Below are positions 28,253-38,278 of a stretch of 64,000 nucleotides of DNA, one piece after another (the stretch's first letter is position 1; each line of letters begins with the position of its first letter). This stretch comes from Gimesia benthica (lineage in GTDB: Bacteria > Planctomycetota > Planctomycetia > Planctomycetales > Planctomycetaceae): contig NZ_CP043930.1 of the NCBI RefSeq assembly GCF_009720525.1, positions 930,001-994,000 on the forward strand. The letters are read 5' to 3'. The position numbers were made by a program, and so were the translations under genes. Under the pieces are notes generated by a model, which saw nothing but the letters and a program-made list of their open reading frames with translations, had not been told where the DNA came from and made no database searches.

Positions 28253-29697
28253 TTCAACTCTCCTTCACGGACAGGCATTCCCTCATTGGCCACACTTAAG
28301 GGCGAGGTCACCACACGATCGCCGGGCTTGAGCCCTGAGGCACCCAGTTCCACCAGCAACTGACTGCCGCTGGTATCAACCACGCGAATCTTTTCTTCGT
28401 GCAGCTTGCCTTCCTGGACAATCCAGACCATGTTACCTGGTCGAATCGCCGTTTCCGGTATTTCGAGCAGAGATACATTACCCTCCAGAGGAATTTCCAC
28501 CGAGACGTACATACCTCGCGCCAGCGGCGGTGCGCCTACTACCTGAGTCGTCGGTTTTCCATTGACCAGAATTTCAGTCGGTCGCGGATCAGAGACGACA
28601 ATCCGACAAGGAACCGTACGGGTTTTCTCATCCAGTCCGATCCCATCGTAGCGGGAAAGCTTGCCGTCCCAGATAAATTTTCTACCACCAATTTCGTAGT
28701 TCACTTTAACCGGCAACTGAGGAAGCTGGTATCCCAGATCGTGCCGCCCGCCATTTCCGGCAACTGGCACAGGTTTGCCCTTTTGAGCAGATTGGGCTGC
28801 GTGCTGCCAGAGTTGATACAGCTCTTCCATCCGCAAATTGGTACGCACTTCAACCGAAGATGTGTCTTCGATCATTACCAGAGGATCACCGACCTTCACA
28901 TACCCATCTTTTTCTACCATATCTTCGACGATGACACCGTTGATGGGCGAATAGATTTTCGTGCGTCTCAGATCCAGTTGAGCACGGGAAAGCTGTACTT
29001 TGACCAGATCGCGGGCATGCATCATCCGTTGTCGACGTGACCGCAGCAGGTCTGCTTCGTTGGTCAGTTTCTGCAGCGCATTCCGCGCCGCCAGTTCACC
29101 CCGCTTGGCTTCTTCGTATTCCGTATCAGAGACGACATTTCGCGTCCGCAGTTTTTCGACCCGGCTTAACTGACTTTTCTGCAGCAGGACTTCTTCGTGT
29201 GCCAGATCGATCATTGCCTTTGCATTGTCGATTTCAACTTCCAGTTCATCGATAGCGTTCTGAGCCTGCCCCAGTTCCTGTGTCAGACGCTGCACCTCCA
29301 ACTGGTAATTTTCCGGATCGATCTGAATCAGCAGACTTCCATCTCCGCCAGCTTCTTTTTCCTGTTGCGTGGCTTTCTGCACCAGATTACCGACCTTACA
29401 TCCATCTTGCGTGTAGAGCACCTTGCCAGCGACTTCCGCTGCCAGCTTCACTTCTCGCGAGGGAACCACAATCCCATCGACGGCAATGGTCACTCCCGAA
29501 TCGGAAACCTTGATCGTTTCGGTTGAGACCAGGGGCGCGGTCTGTTCGGTCAGAGTTTCCTGCTGTTCCGGCTCCTGCTTCATGGCTTTCAGAACAACCA
29601 TACTGCCACCACCGATCCCCAGAATCAGAATCGGCAGCAAAATATGCTTCAGCTTCTTAGACCAGCTTTGAGATGTTTTTGTTTTCGTTTCTGACAT
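28249..29697 (-). CDS. RND periplasmic adaptor (HlyD/MFP family)
   Basis: 482 residues, longer than most adaptors. An N-terminal membrane segment (ILLPILILGIGGGSMVVL, about 19-36) is followed by a lipoyl half (VAGKVLYTQDGCKVGNLV), a long alpha-hairpin (about 125-235), the second lipoyl half (YSPINGVIVEDMVEKDGYVK) and beta-barrel plus membrane-proximal domains. It bridges the permease encoded next to an outer-membrane channel. A roughly 30-residue insert rich in Gln/Gly/Lys near 300-330 (HAAQSAQKGKPVPVAGNGGR) is unusual. Confidence 0.9.
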   Translation of the reverse strand: MSETKTKTSQSWSKKLKHILLPILILGIGGGSMVVLKAMKQEPEQQETLTEQTAPLVSTETIKVSDSGVTIAVDGIVVPSREVKLAAEVAGKVLYTQDGCKVGNLVQKATQQEKEAGGDGSLLIQIDPENYQLEVQRLTQELGQAQNAIDELEVEIDNAKAMIDLAHEEVLLQKSQLSRVEKLRTRNVVSDTEYEEAKRGELAARNALQKLTNEADLLRSRRQRMMHARDLVKVQLSRAQLDLRRTKIYSPINGVIVEDMVEKDGYVKVGDPLVMIEDTSSVEVRTNLRMEELYQLWQHAAQSAQKGKPVPVAGNGGRHDLGYQLPQLPVKVNYEIGGRKFIWDGKLSRYDGIGLDEKTRTVPCRIVVSDPRPTEILVNGKPTTQVVGAPPLARGMYVSVEIPLEGNVSLLEIPETAIRPGNMVWIVQEGKLHEEKIRVVDTSGSQLLVELGASGLKPGDRVVTSPLSVANEGMPVREGELK

Positions 29698-29821
29698 GAC
29701 TGATTTCTATGCTGAATCGCATTCCTACGAGAGTTGGCTGCGGACGCTTCCGACCAACGGGAGATTACCGGGAAGAACTGAGAGGGTCTATCGATCTAGT
29801 CGCATTCTGCCTTGCTCCGGT

Positions 29822-30489
29822 TCAGATCTTGTGAAGTGTTGAAGAAGATTCCATAACGGGTTCGTTGAATTCCTGTTTCAGATTTTTAACAGCCGCAAGG
29901 GAGAACTGCAGGATGTGCTCAATCAGGTGTTCTGGATCATAGTGGGCTGCCTGCTCTTCCGGTCCCAGCATCAGGCTGACCATCCCCCGGAAACCCGATA
30001 AAACTGACACTGAGCCGCGATACTGAAAATACACTGCATCCTGCGATAGGGAGGAATTTCGTCCCCCAGCATTTCCAGCAGTATCCCATCAGCAATATTC
30101 ACAAAAGGACGAAACAGCTCCTGAATCAAATGCCCGCAGGCTTTCGTCGGCCGCAGGACCTCCCGCATAATCAGGTGATTGCTCCAGGAGAGTTCCCCCG
30201 TTCCCAACATACGTCTGACCAGCGTAATGACCCAATCCCGCAATTTTTGTTCGGCGGATGTCCCGGGAGTCCACTCAGGCAAAGGGGCTCGGGAGACTCC
30301 CATCTCTTTGGCCAGGCAGATGACTTCCAGATAAAGCTGTTCTTTGTCGCCAAAGTAGTAATTCACGCTCGCTACGTTGACGTCTGCTTTCTGACAGATT
30401 TCGCGCACCGTCGCCTTCTCGAAGCCTTTTTCCGAAAAAACAGGCCCCGCAGCTTCCAGCAAACGGTTTCGCACATCAACAGACGACAT
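29822..30489 (-). pseudogene. TetR-family repressor (CecR-like), split by a frameshift
   Basis: The first frame runs 172 residues from 30489: a TetR helix-turn-helix (FEKATVREICQKADVNVASVNYYFGDKEQL, positions about 23-52), then a ligand domain, ending FYRVSGGWSA and a stop. The next frame carries the missing end (MVSLMLGPEEQAAHYDPEHL and HILQFSLAAVKN). One extra G in the coding-strand G5 run (C5 at 29984-29988) would read VSGGMVSLMLG and restore about 222 residues, the usual length. It is first in the operon with the RND pump and would repress it until a ligand binds. Confidence 0.82.
29984..29988 (-). other. Frameshift point in tetR (C5 run)
   Basis: Coding strand reads TTTCCGGGGGATGG; six Gs instead of five would restore VSGGMVSLML. 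Same signature as in dnaK. Confidence 0.75.
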
Positions 30490-30589
30490 ATATTCCGGAC
30501 TCCTGCACGTTTCTAGCGCTGCATTGTGAGTTTGACAATCTGGTAACAGGCACTATCAGGGAGAACCCGTAAAAAACCTGTTTCAAACA

Positions 30590-30617
30590 ATTGTATTAAA
30601 CACGTGTTTAAAATCAA
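30590..30617 (-). promoter_or_regulatory. tetR-efflux promoter with operator palindrome in the spacer
   Basis: Reverse strand: -35 TTGATT (30617-30612), then TTAAACACGTGTTTAA (30611-30596), then -10 TACAAT (30595-30590). The 16-bp spacer is a perfect palindrome filling the space between the two promoter hexamers, so a bound dimer would block RNA polymerase. Start would be near 30583, about 94 nt before the tetR ATG. Confidence 0.7.
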
Positions 30618-30771
30618 TCGGAATCTGATCCAGGACCCACAAATCATCATAATACGATGATATAAATATACTTAAGAAAAACAGACTAAAAGCGAGAGAA
30701 GCGAAAGACTGCCGACAGTTACTTCGTAAACCAACATCAGATCTTCGCAGAAAGAGAGGTACGAACCAACT

Positions 30772-31143
30772 TCAGCCTGTTAAACGCTCCTGGCCTTCAT
30801 CACGAAAACGGAACCGCTGAAATCCGCTCTCATCGAGCCGCTCTCGCAGCAGTTCTTTCCAATGTCTCTCCGGGAGGCCATTCAGAATGCCATACAGGAT
30901 AATCCCGATCGTCAGACAGGAGACTTCCACTACACGCATGGGGAGCGAGAACTGTTTTAAATCAGCGAAAATCTCTTCGGAGCTGCAGTATTCGCCAAAT
31001 TTCTGATCACGGTACATAAATTCCACGCCCGAGAAATCCTTGCTCCATTCATAATCGAAGGGGCCGAATTCCCGCCTGCGGTGGAGAACCCAGAATCGGG
31101 TTCCATCAAAGCGTATACCGTGTGTTCCTCGCAAAACGTCCAT
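30772..31143 (-). CDS. Planctomycete-type hypothetical protein with one membrane segment
   Basis: 123 residues. The N-terminal half is rich in aromatic residues and Gly/Phe (FWVLHRRREFGPFDYEWSKD, FSGVEFMYRDQKFGEYCS); one hydrophobic segment lies near residues 71-90 (VVEVSCLTIGIILYGILNGL), followed by a basic tail. No catalytic motif is recognised. The conserved look of the first half suggests a real gene, but I cannot assign a function. Confidence 0.6.
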   Translation of the reverse strand: MDVLRGTHGIRFDGTRFWVLHRRREFGPFDYEWSKDFSGVEFMYRDQKFGEYCSSEEIFADLKQFSLPMRVVEVSCLTIGIILYGILNGLPERHWKELLRERLDESGFQRFRFRDEGQERLTG

Positions 31144-31378
31144 CCTGTCATTGTTCTGGAAATGCTGAGCTCCATAGTTAGAGTGAACCCGAACTACCAG
31201 TCATCAAGAAATAAATGGCTATACATCATACGTCATTTCCCCCTGTTTGCGAAGTCCGTTTCTGAACCTCGACACGGTTTTCTCTGTCCTGAAATCCACG
31301 GTTTTCTAAATTAATTTAAGATCACCAAAACCGTCTGCTTAAAAAAACGCCAGCATAAGTCGATATCTGAACTGAACT

Positions 31379-31387
31379 TGCTATGAT
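31379..31387 (+). promoter_or_regulatory. Extended -10 promoter upstream of cca
   Basis: TGCTATGAT: an extended -10 (TG, one base, TATGAT), with no good -35 needed. A start near 31394 would leave a leader of about 42 nt before the cca ATG. Confidence 0.4.
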
Positions 31388-31435
31388 CGTATCGACGACA
31401 GTCCCAGATCGATTCCTCAAGACATTTTCAGCCTC

Positions 31436-32707
31436 ATGAAACATACAGAACCCTATCAGGCAGCAGTCGAAATCGTACAGAAGCTCAGAGATGCCGGCTT
31501 TCAGGCACTCTGGGCCGGGGGCTGCGTGCGGGACCTGCTGCTGGGCAAAGAGCCCAAAGATTACGATGTCGCCACGAATGCCCTGCCCGAAGAAGTGCGT
31601 CATCTGTTTGGAAAACGTCGAACTCTGGCCGTCGGTGCCAGCTTTGGTGTGATCATCGTTCGCGGCCACCAGCCGGACTGCGATGTCGAGGTCGCGACAT
31701 TCCGCACCGAAGGCCCTTACCTGGATGGCCGCCGGCCGGAACATGTCCACTTCACCACAGCCGAAGAAGACGCCCAGCGCCGCGACTTCACAATCAACGG
31801 CATGTTCTATGATCCGATCATCGATTCCATCTTCGACTATGTCGGCGGAAAAACAGATCTTCAGCAGCATATCATTCGCGCCATCGGAAACCCTCTGGAA
31901 CGGATGCAGGAAGATAAACTGCGTCTGCTACGTGCGATCCGCTTCACTGCCACTCTGCGTTTTCGACTGGATGAAACCACGTTTCATGCGATCCAGACTA
32001 TGGCTCAGGAAATCACCGTTGTCAGCCCGGAACGCATCGCGGAAGAAATGCGAAAAATGCTGGTTCACCCGAATCGTGAATATGCGATGGAACTGGCCTG
32101 CACTGCCGGTCTGCTCAAACCCGTGATCCCGGAACTGGCTCCTCTGTGGGAATCTGAGCCAAACCAGCCACTCTGGCAACAGACCCTCAAGCGGCTGGAA
32201 TTCCTGCAGTCAACGCATTTTGAACCAGCGTTCGCCGCCCTGCTGCTCGACCTGCCTGCCACCGATGCTCAGCAACGGCTGGATACCGTCTACGAGATCT
32301 GTAAACAGCTCCGCTTTTCCAACCATGAACTCAATCTGGTATACTGGCTGATTGAACACAGGGACAGTCTGCAGGGAGCCTCTGCTTTCCCCCTCTCCCG
32401 GCTGAAACGCCTGCTGGCGCATCCGAACTTCCCATTCCTGCTGGAACTGGCCGAAGCAGACCTGCGTTCCCGGAATCAGTCGCTGGCAGACCTTGAATTT
32501 TGCCGAGAGTATCGTGATCATACCCCCATTAAGGTCTTGAATCCCCCGCCACTGCTTACGGGCAATGATCTGATCGCTTCCGGCATCAAATCGGGCCCGC
32601 AGTTCAAAGAACTCTTAAATCAAATTCAGGATGCCCAGTTGGAAGAGCGCATCCAGAACCAGGCGGAAGCACTTGCCCTGCTGAATCAGTTGATCAAACA
32701 GAAATAA
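31436..32707 (+). CDS. CCA tRNA nucleotidyltransferase / poly(A) polymerase family
   Basis: 423 residues of class II nucleotidyltransferase type. The active site shows GGCVRDLLLGKEPKDYDVAT, with the metal-binding Asp pair in DYD, RRDFTINGMFYDP, and the RNA-binding RLLRAIRFTATLRFRLD. It adds or repairs the 3' CCA of tRNA, or in some relatives poly(A). No HD domain is obvious. It is followed 29 nt later by an oxidoreductase gene, perhaps in the same transcript. Confidence 0.9.
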   Translation: MKHTEPYQAAVEIVQKLRDAGFQALWAGGCVRDLLLGKEPKDYDVATNALPEEVRHLFGKRRTLAVGASFGVIIVRGHQPDCDVEVATFRTEGPYLDGRRPEHVHFTTAEEDAQRRDFTINGMFYDPIIDSIFDYVGGKTDLQQHIIRAIGNPLERMQEDKLRLLRAIRFTATLRFRLDETTFHAIQTMAQEITVVSPERIAEEMRKMLVHPNREYAMELACTAGLLKPVIPELAPLWESEPNQPLWQQTLKRLEFLQSTHFEPAFAALLLDLPATDAQQRLDTVYEICKQLRFSNHELNLVYWLIEHRDSLQGASAFPLSRLKRLLAHPNFPFLLELAEADLRSRNQSLADLEFCREYRDHTPIKVLNPPPLLTGNDLIASGIKSGPQFKELLNQIQDAQLEERIQNQAEALALLNQLIKQK

Positions 32708-32736
32708 TCATTCTCAACCCCTGAAGAGGCTTTCTC

Positions 32737-33840
32737 ATGACAGACAAAGTTCGCATTGGAATCATCGGAGCCGGCGCCGTCTCCGACTACCACCACGTCC
32801 CCGGCATCAATCTCGATCCCCGTGCAGAACTGGTCTCGATCTGTGACCCCAATTCAGAACTGCTGGCCCAGCGTCAAAGCGACTGGGGCAAAACCAAAGC
32901 GACCACTAACTTCCAGGAAATGGCCGATGATCCCGATGTCGACGCCGTGATCATCGCGACCCCCAACTTCACACACCACGAAATTGCCCTCGCCTGTATC
33001 AACGGAGGCAAACACGTCATGTGTGAAAAACCGCTGGGATTGAACTACACGGAATCGGCAGAAATGTATCGAGCCGCCCGTGATGCCAACGTCCGCCACA
33101 TGACCGCTTTCACTTACCGCTTCGCCCCCTCGATGCGGTATGTAAAACATCTGGTCGAATCAGGAGCCCTCGGCGTACCGCGTCACTTCCGCAGCCAGCG
33201 TTTTCTGGACTGGCCCGAGTCCAGTTGGGGCTGGCGTCAGAGCAAGAAACTCGCTGGTGCTGGCGACCTGTTCGACATGACCATTCACCGCATTGACTTC
33301 GCGCAGGACCTGCTCGGACCAATCAAGAGCATCTGTGGTGCCGTCGCGCAGTTTGTCCCCCGTGACAAAACCGCCGAAGGACAGCCCTGCGAACCTTCTG
33401 AAGTAGACGACTGGTCTTCACTGATCGGGCAGTTTGAAAATGGTGCCGTCGGCGTCTGGGAAGGCAGCACCCTGATGAAAGGCTACCACAACGATGGCTT
33501 CGGTTATGAATGGGCTGAAGTCAACGGTTCAGAAGGCTCAGCCGCCTATCAGCTGACCGATCCCAACAATATCCTCATCGGGAAGCCGGGACAGACAATG
33601 GAAAAACTGCCCGTCCCCGAAGAATATCTCGTTATCGAAGGCAGCCCCCGTGATCCCCACGCCGGTGTCCCCAGCACCGTGTTCCGCTACGACCTGGTCT
33701 ACGAATTTGTGTCGGCCATCGTAGAAGAGCGCGACGCGATTCCCGGCTTCGACCACGGTGCCTCTGCCCAGCTCATCGCTGACTCCGTACTGGAATCATT
33801 TGATAAGCGGACCTGGATCGACATCAACTGCGATCTCTGA
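32737..33840 (+). CDS. Gfo/Idh/MocA-family NAD(P)-dependent oxidoreductase
   Basis: 367 residues. An N-terminal Rossmann fold with GIIGAGAVSDYHHVPGI and the family EKPLGLN lysine motif (about residues 96-102) is followed by the alpha/beta substrate domain with DMTIHRIDFAQDLLG. Planctomycetes carry many of these enzymes, acting on sugars, inositols or their derivatives; this member's substrate is unknown. Its stop is 2 nt from the stop of the convergent gene, with no terminator between. Confidence 0.92.
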   Translation: MTDKVRIGIIGAGAVSDYHHVPGINLDPRAELVSICDPNSELLAQRQSDWGKTKATTNFQEMADDPDVDAVIIATPNFTHHEIALACINGGKHVMCEKPLGLNYTESAEMYRAARDANVRHMTAFTYRFAPSMRYVKHLVESGALGVPRHFRSQRFLDWPESSWGWRQSKKLAGAGDLFDMTIHRIDFAQDLLGPIKSICGAVAQFVPRDKTAEGQPCEPSEVDDWSSLIGQFENGAVGVWEGSTLMKGYHNDGFGYEWAEVNGSEGSAAYQLTDPNNILIGKPGQTMEKLPVPEEYLVIEGSPRDPHAGVPSTVFRYDLVYEFVSAIVEERDAIPGFDHGASAQLIADSVLESFDKRTWIDINCDL

Positions 33841-33842
33841 TC

Positions 33843-34949
33843 TCAGAACGTCAGCTGGTACCGTAACATCGCCGTAGGGGAAATATCGTAATTCCCCTTG
33901 TTTGATTGATATTCCAGCCTGCGATTGAACACAAATCCAACTTCCAGCTGACTGATTTTTCCATTGGTATGCTTGGTTTCCAGACCACCAATCAGGCGTA
34001 AATCACTGTAGGTCGCAATGTCATCAACGCCTTTCTTACCTCGGCGGATGGCCCACGAACCGCCACCGAACTCACCGGCGACATAGGCCCAGCGCTCCAG
34101 ATGCTCGTCTTTCTCAAGTCGATAGGTAAACTTCGGCTTGGGAAAGATCAGTTCCAGACGAGAGCCTTCACTGAACCACATGATCATACCTGCCGCTGGG
34201 AGCATCATGATGTCTTCACGGTCCAGATAGACCACCCCCATCACAAACTGCTTGGCACGGGAATGGACATAGTACGCCAGCCCTTTACCCGTAATTCGCA
34301 GTGAATCGGATGTCACATTCTTGAAATCACTATACACCCCGGGAGCGACTTCCAGTTCGTAGGACCACTTCTCATTGACCTTGTTGAACCAACGGAAGGA
34401 AACCGAAGTATCATACACCCGCGCCGGCAGATCAGTCCGCTCAGGACCGTCCAGGTAGTGCACACCGAACCGAGGTGTTATCGTAAACCCATCCAGTCGC
34501 GGCAGATCGACCGTCTCTGAAAGATACAAAGTGAATATTCCCAGGTTATCGTCGTTTCCGGGCAACCAGGTTACCGAACCAGTTGCGCTCTTATGGGCCA
34601 GCATGGGAACAAAGGTTTCACAATCGACGCACTCTTCATCGGTTGCCCCCCAGACCTGATCCTCTTTCAACAACTGGGGAGGAATCCCCAAAGCGGCCTT
34701 GGATTCGGCATCCAGTACATCGGGAACCTGAGGAGACTGGCTGGTCTGTTGAATCGGACTCTCATCGCGCGGCATAAAAATCGTCTGATGACGTTGAGGC
34801 AACGGTGAATATTCAGATCCGTCCGGGTCGTCAAAGATTGTCTTCCTGTTCTGCGCAGAACAGGAATCGATCGCCCCCCAAAACAGGAACGCACCGAGGG
34901 CCAGCATCAGTACTACAGTCCGGTAAGACTGAATGAGCATGAGAATCAT
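33843..34949 (-). CDS. Predicted outer-membrane beta-barrel protein
   Basis: 368 residues. A signal peptide is clear (hydrophobic VVLMLALGAFLFWGAI, likely cleavage after DSCSA, about residue 33). A polar linker with CVDCET (about residues 105-110) is followed by some 230 residues of alternating polar/hydrophobic strands rich in aromatic residues, ending in a C-terminal Phe (TAMLRYQLTF), typical of outer-membrane barrels. Could be a porin-like or structural protein; no family motif is recognised. Confidence 0.7.
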   Translation of the reverse strand: MILMLIQSYRTVVLMLALGAFLFWGAIDSCSAQNRKTIFDDPDGSEYSPLPQRHQTIFMPRDESPIQQTSQSPQVPDVLDAESKAALGIPPQLLKEDQVWGATDEECVDCETFVPMLAHKSATGSVTWLPGNDDNLGIFTLYLSETVDLPRLDGFTITPRFGVHYLDGPERTDLPARVYDTSVSFRWFNKVNEKWSYELEVAPGVYSDFKNVTSDSLRITGKGLAYYVHSRAKQFVMGVVYLDREDIMMLPAAGMIMWFSEGSRLELIFPKPKFTYRLEKDEHLERWAYVAGEFGGGSWAIRRGKKGVDDIATYSDLRLIGGLETKHTNGKISQLEVGFVFNRRLEYQSNKGNYDISPTAMLRYQLTF

Positions 34950-35251
34950 CCCAATTGTTTACTATAGAGAGAGTTATAGAAATTCTGCGTGCAGCCCGAG
35001 TTGCAGAAAGACGAGCAGATACGGAATCAAATCGATATGAGGTTGGAGAGGTAGAGAGAAGGAAACGTGAAATATCAGGGTTGGTACTCCGGGTCAACCC
35101 GAATCTTGCGCCCCGGCTTCTCTCAAAATCTATCAGAAAATGCTGCTCTCTGATCGTTGCCCCTTACTCTCAATGATGTTAGAATCAAATTCTCCACATT
35201 GAATATATACATTAGAACATATCAATTTCACTTAACAGGAACCAGAGAGAC
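34950..35251. other. Intergenic region, divergent promoters
   Basis: 302 nt between the beta-barrel gene and the small basic-protein gene. AT-rich sequence at 35170-35230 (for example TTGAATATATACATTAG at 35197) probably carries the promoter of the plus-strand gene, but no hexamer pair stands out. No hairpin of note. Confidence 0.4.
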
Positions 35252-35422
35252 ATGGGACGTGTTCAAAAAGGGCGTGAGTTAGCTTCGCGTCGTAGCCGGA
35301 AAGCCAAACTGAAGAAACTCCGGGACAAGTTCGAGAAAGCCAAAGACGCTTCTGAAAAAGAACAGATCAAAGAGAAAGTCCGCAAAATCAGCCCCTTTGC
35401 GGTTCTCGAAGAATCTGCCTGA
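35252..35422 (+). CDS. Small basic planctomycete protein (56 residues)
   Basis: 56 codons from ATG 35252 to TGA 35422, preceded by AGGAACCAGAGAGAC. The protein starts MGRVQKGRELASRRSRKAKL and continues with Lys/Arg-rich helices and an ISPFAVLEE ending. It resembles the short MGRxxxGRELA-type proteins found in Planctomycetes (I believe annotated DUF6800; not checked). The charge suggests nucleic-acid or ribosome association. It is monocistronic: an intrinsic terminator follows. Confidence 0.75.
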   Translation: MGRVQKGRELASRRSRKAKLKKLRDKFEKAKDASEKEQIKEKVRKISPFAVLEESA

Positions 35423-35460
35423 ACCCGCTGCCTCAGCGATTGGAAACAGAGTGAAAACAT

Positions 35461-35495
35461 GACGCTGACTCAACCCGAAGTGAGCGTCGTTTTTT
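35461..35495 (+). terminator. Intrinsic terminator after the small basic-protein gene
   Basis: GACGCTGACT (35461-35470) pairs with AGTGAGCGTC (35479-35488) apart from one G-G mismatch, followed by GTTTTTT (35489-35495). Confidence 0.8.
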
Positions 35496-35532
35496 CATGC
35501 GCACTCTCCGATGTCACAGTATCAAACAAAAT

Positions 35533-35563
35533 CAGCCCCAGGCATTCCGCCCGGGGCTGTTTT
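35533..35563. terminator. Bidirectional terminator between the small gene and clpB
   Basis: CAGCCCC (35533-35539) pairs with GGGGCTG (35553-35559) with further inner pairing. TTTT follows on the plus strand; on the minus strand ATTTTGTTTG follows, 26 nt past the clpB stop. Confidence 0.75.
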
Positions 35564-35584
35564 CGATTCAATTCCAGCTTAGAT

Positions 35585-38200
35585 TCATCGTTCTGAGAAC
35601 AGAAACAACCCTTCGTGAGCGTCGACATAAATCGTCGCCCCCTCCGTAAAATCGCCGGAGAGCAACTTGTTCGCCAGCTCATTCTGGATGTGCTGTTGAA
35701 TCGTCCGCTTCAAAGGCCGAGCACCATACACAGGATCGTACCCTTCTTCCGCCAGCAGATCCTTCGCTTCAGTTGAGACTTCCAGCGTATAGCCGTTGGC
35801 CTCCACCAGCCGCGAGAGATGCTTGAGCTGCAGATCCACGATCTGACGGATCTCCTCTTTCCCCAGCGGATGAAAGACGATCACTTCATCGATCCTGTTC
35901 AGGAACTCAGGCAGAAACTCATGCTGCAGAGCATCCATCACCCGATTATGAATCAGCTCCTCATCTTCCTTGCCTGACAGATCCATGATTGTCTGGCTGC
36001 CGATGTTGGAAGTCATCACCACAATCGTATTTGAGAAATCAACAGTTCGCCCATGGCTGTCCGTCAGACGACCGTCGTCCAGCAACTGCAGGAGTATGTT
36101 AAATACATCCCGGTGTGCTTTTTCAACTTCGTCCAACAGAACCACCGAATACGGTTGCCGCCTGACCGCCTCGGTCAACCGCCCCCCTTCTTCGTATCCG
36201 ACATACCCCGGAGGGGCACCAATCAGACGAGCCACAGAATGCTTCTCCATGAACTCACTCATGTCGATACGGATCATACTGCGTTCATCGTCAAACAGAA
36301 AACTGGCCAATGCCTTGCAAAGCTCCGTTTTCCCGACGCCGGTCGGCCCCAGGAACATGAATGAACCGATGGGACGATTCTGATCCTGCAGACCAGATCG
36401 TGAACGACGAACCGCGTTAGAAACCGCTTCGACTGCTTCACTCTGGTTAATCATCCGTTTATGAATTTCATCTTCCATCCGCAGCAGCTTATCGCGTTCG
36501 CCTTGCAGCATCTTCGATACCGGAATTCCGGTCCACATGCTGATGACCTTGGCAATGTCTTCCGAAGTCACCTCTTCACGCAGAAGCCGCTCACCGGCGT
36601 CATCCCCCAGTTCCGCGACACGCGCCTCCATCTCCGTCAGACGCTGCCGGGCCGCATTCAACTCCTGTTCGGCGTTGTAAGCCTGGGCATAGTCTTCATT
36701 GGAATTTGTCTGCTGTGCGCGGTGGAAAGCCTGCTCATAAGCAGTATTCAACCGATCAATTTCCTCCTTCAAGGGCTGCAGGCCGGCCAGGGCTTCTTTT
36801 TCCGTTTCCCAGCGGGTCTTCAGCGCATTGACACTCTCTTCCCGATCGGCAATGTGCTTACGTAGTTCGGCCAGGCGCTCCTGGCTTTCCGGTGAATCTT
36901 CCCCAGCCAGTGCAGCCGCTTCGATCTGCATCCGGGTCAGCTGTCGGGTCGCCTCATCAATTTCAGACGGCATGGAGTCCATCTCCATACGCAACTGACT
37001 GGCCGCCTCATCGACCAGGTCGATGGCCTTGTCCGGCAGAAAGCGGTCGTTGATGTAACGATCAGACAACGTCGCAGCGTTGATCAAGGCGTCATCCATA
37101 ATCCGCACGCCGTGGTGCGTTTCGTAGCGTTCCTTCAGCCCCCGCAGAATGGAAATCGTATCTTCGACCGTTGGCTCCTGAACCATTACCGGCTGGAAAC
37201 GGCGTTCCAGGGCCGGATCCTTTTCGATGTATTTACGGTATTCATCAAGGGTTGTGGCACCGACGCAATGCAGTTCCCCGCGTGCCAGAGCCGGCTTCAA
37301 CAGGTTCGACGCATCCGCGCCCCCTTCTGCAGCCCCAGCCCCGACAACGGTGTGTAACTCGTCGATAAACAGAATGATCTCCCCCTTGGCAGACTCAATT
37401 TCCTTGAGCACCGCCTTCAGCCGATCTTCAAACTCACCGCGATACTTGGTCCCTGCGATCAATGCCCCCATATCCAGGGCGATAACGCGTTTGTTCTTGA
37501 GATTCTGAGGCACATCGCCCATTACGATCCGATGCGCCAGACCTTCCACGATCGCCGTCTTACCGACGCCCGCTTCCCCGATCAACACCGGATTATTTTT
37601 TCGACGACGGGAGAGAATCTGTACCACACGGCGGATTTCCTGGTCGCGACCGATCACCGGATCGATCTTGCCCTGACGTGCGAGTTCGACCAGATCCTTC
37701 CCGTACTGCTGCAAGGACTGGTACTTCTCTTCCGGACTCTGGTCCGTCACCCGCTGACCGCCCCGCACCGCTTTGAGCGCTGACAGAACGTCATCTTCTT
37801 CAATTCCATTGAGCTCCAGTAGCCGTTTCGGCTGGTCATCGACTGTGGTAAATGCCAGCAGCAGATGCTCCGTCGAAACGAAATCATCCTGCATCTGATC
37901 AGCACGATCCTGCGCTGCCTGCAAAACCTTCAGCAACGACTGACCGATGCCAACCTGCATCGCAGCCCCCGAAACTTTCGGCAGACGACTGATCTCATCA
38001 TCCACCATTTTCTGAAGCTGAGACAGATTCGCCCCAATCTTCTGAATCAGAGGCTTGACTACTCCCTGCTCTTCATCGAGTAACGCCTTCAACAGGTGCA
38101 GTGGCTTGATTTCCTGCTGGCCGAAATCCTCTGCGGTCTGCTGGGCTCGTTGCACTGCCTCTTGGGCCTTCACAGTCAATTTTTCAAATCGAAATGCCAT
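35585..38200 (-). CDS. clpB: ATP-dependent disaggregase ClpB
   Basis: 871 residues, full length. It contains the N-terminal Clp repeat domain ([20 protein letters not shown]), two AAA+ modules with Walker A GEAGVGKT and GPTGVGKT and Walker B sites ([10 protein letters not shown] and [11 protein letters not shown]), and the coiled-coil middle domain (about 410-530) that docks DnaK. It extracts and unfolds aggregated proteins, with DnaK encoded 277 nt upstream. A strong hairpin and a candidate promoter in the gap suggest that it can be transcribed on its own. Confidence 0.97.
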   Translation of the reverse strand: MAFRFEKLTVKAQEAVQRAQQTAEDFGQQEIKPLHLLKALLDEEQGVVKPLIQKIGANLSQLQKMVDDEISRLPKVSGAAMQVGIGQSLLKVLQAAQDRADQMQDDFVSTEHLLLAFTTVDDQPKRLLELNGIEEDDVLSALKAVRGGQRVTDQSPEEKYQSLQQYGKDLVELARQGKIDPVIGRDQEIRRVVQILSRRRKNNPVLIGEAGVGKTAIVEGLAHRIVMGDVPQNLKNKRVIALDMGALIAGTKYRGEFEDRLKAVLKEIESAKGEIILFIDELHTVVGAGAAEGGADASNLLKPALARGELHCVGATTLDEYRKYIEKDPALERRFQPVMVQEPTVEDTISILRGLKERYETHHGVRIMDDALINAATLSDRYINDRFLPDKAIDLVDEAASQLRMEMDSMPSEIDEATRQLTRMQIEAAALAGEDSPESQERLAELRKHIADREESVNALKTRWETEKEALAGLQPLKEEIDRLNTAYEQAFHRAQQTNSNEDYAQAYNAEQELNAARQRLTEMEARVAELGDDAGERLLREEVTSEDIAKVISMWTGIPVSKMLQGERDKLLRMEDEIHKRMINQSEAVEAVSNAVRRSRSGLQDQNRPIGSFMFLGPTGVGKTELCKALASFLFDDERSMIRIDMSEFMEKHSVARLIGAPPGYVGYEEGGRLTEAVRRQPYSVVLLDEVEKAHRDVFNILLQLLDDGRLTDSHGRTVDFSNTIVVMTSNIGSQTIMDLSGKEDEELIHNRVMDALQHEFLPEFLNRIDEVIVFHPLGKEEIRQIVDLQLKHLSRLVEANGYTLEVSTEAKDLLAEEGYDPVYGARPLKRTIQQHIQNELANKLLSGDFTEGATIYVDAHEGLFLFSER

Positions 38201-38250
38201 AATGCTTCTCCAATTCTATTTATCATCTGCGCAGCAACTCAACAGCATCG

Positions 38251-38278
38251 ATTATCATATCAGAAAATCGGCCGGCAA
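38251..38278 (-). promoter_or_regulatory. Candidate promoter of clpB
   Basis: Reverse strand TTGCCG (38278-38273), 16-nt spacer, GATAAT (38256-38251); start near 38244, about 43 nt before the clpB ATG. The -10 is good, the -35 poor. Confidence 0.35.
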
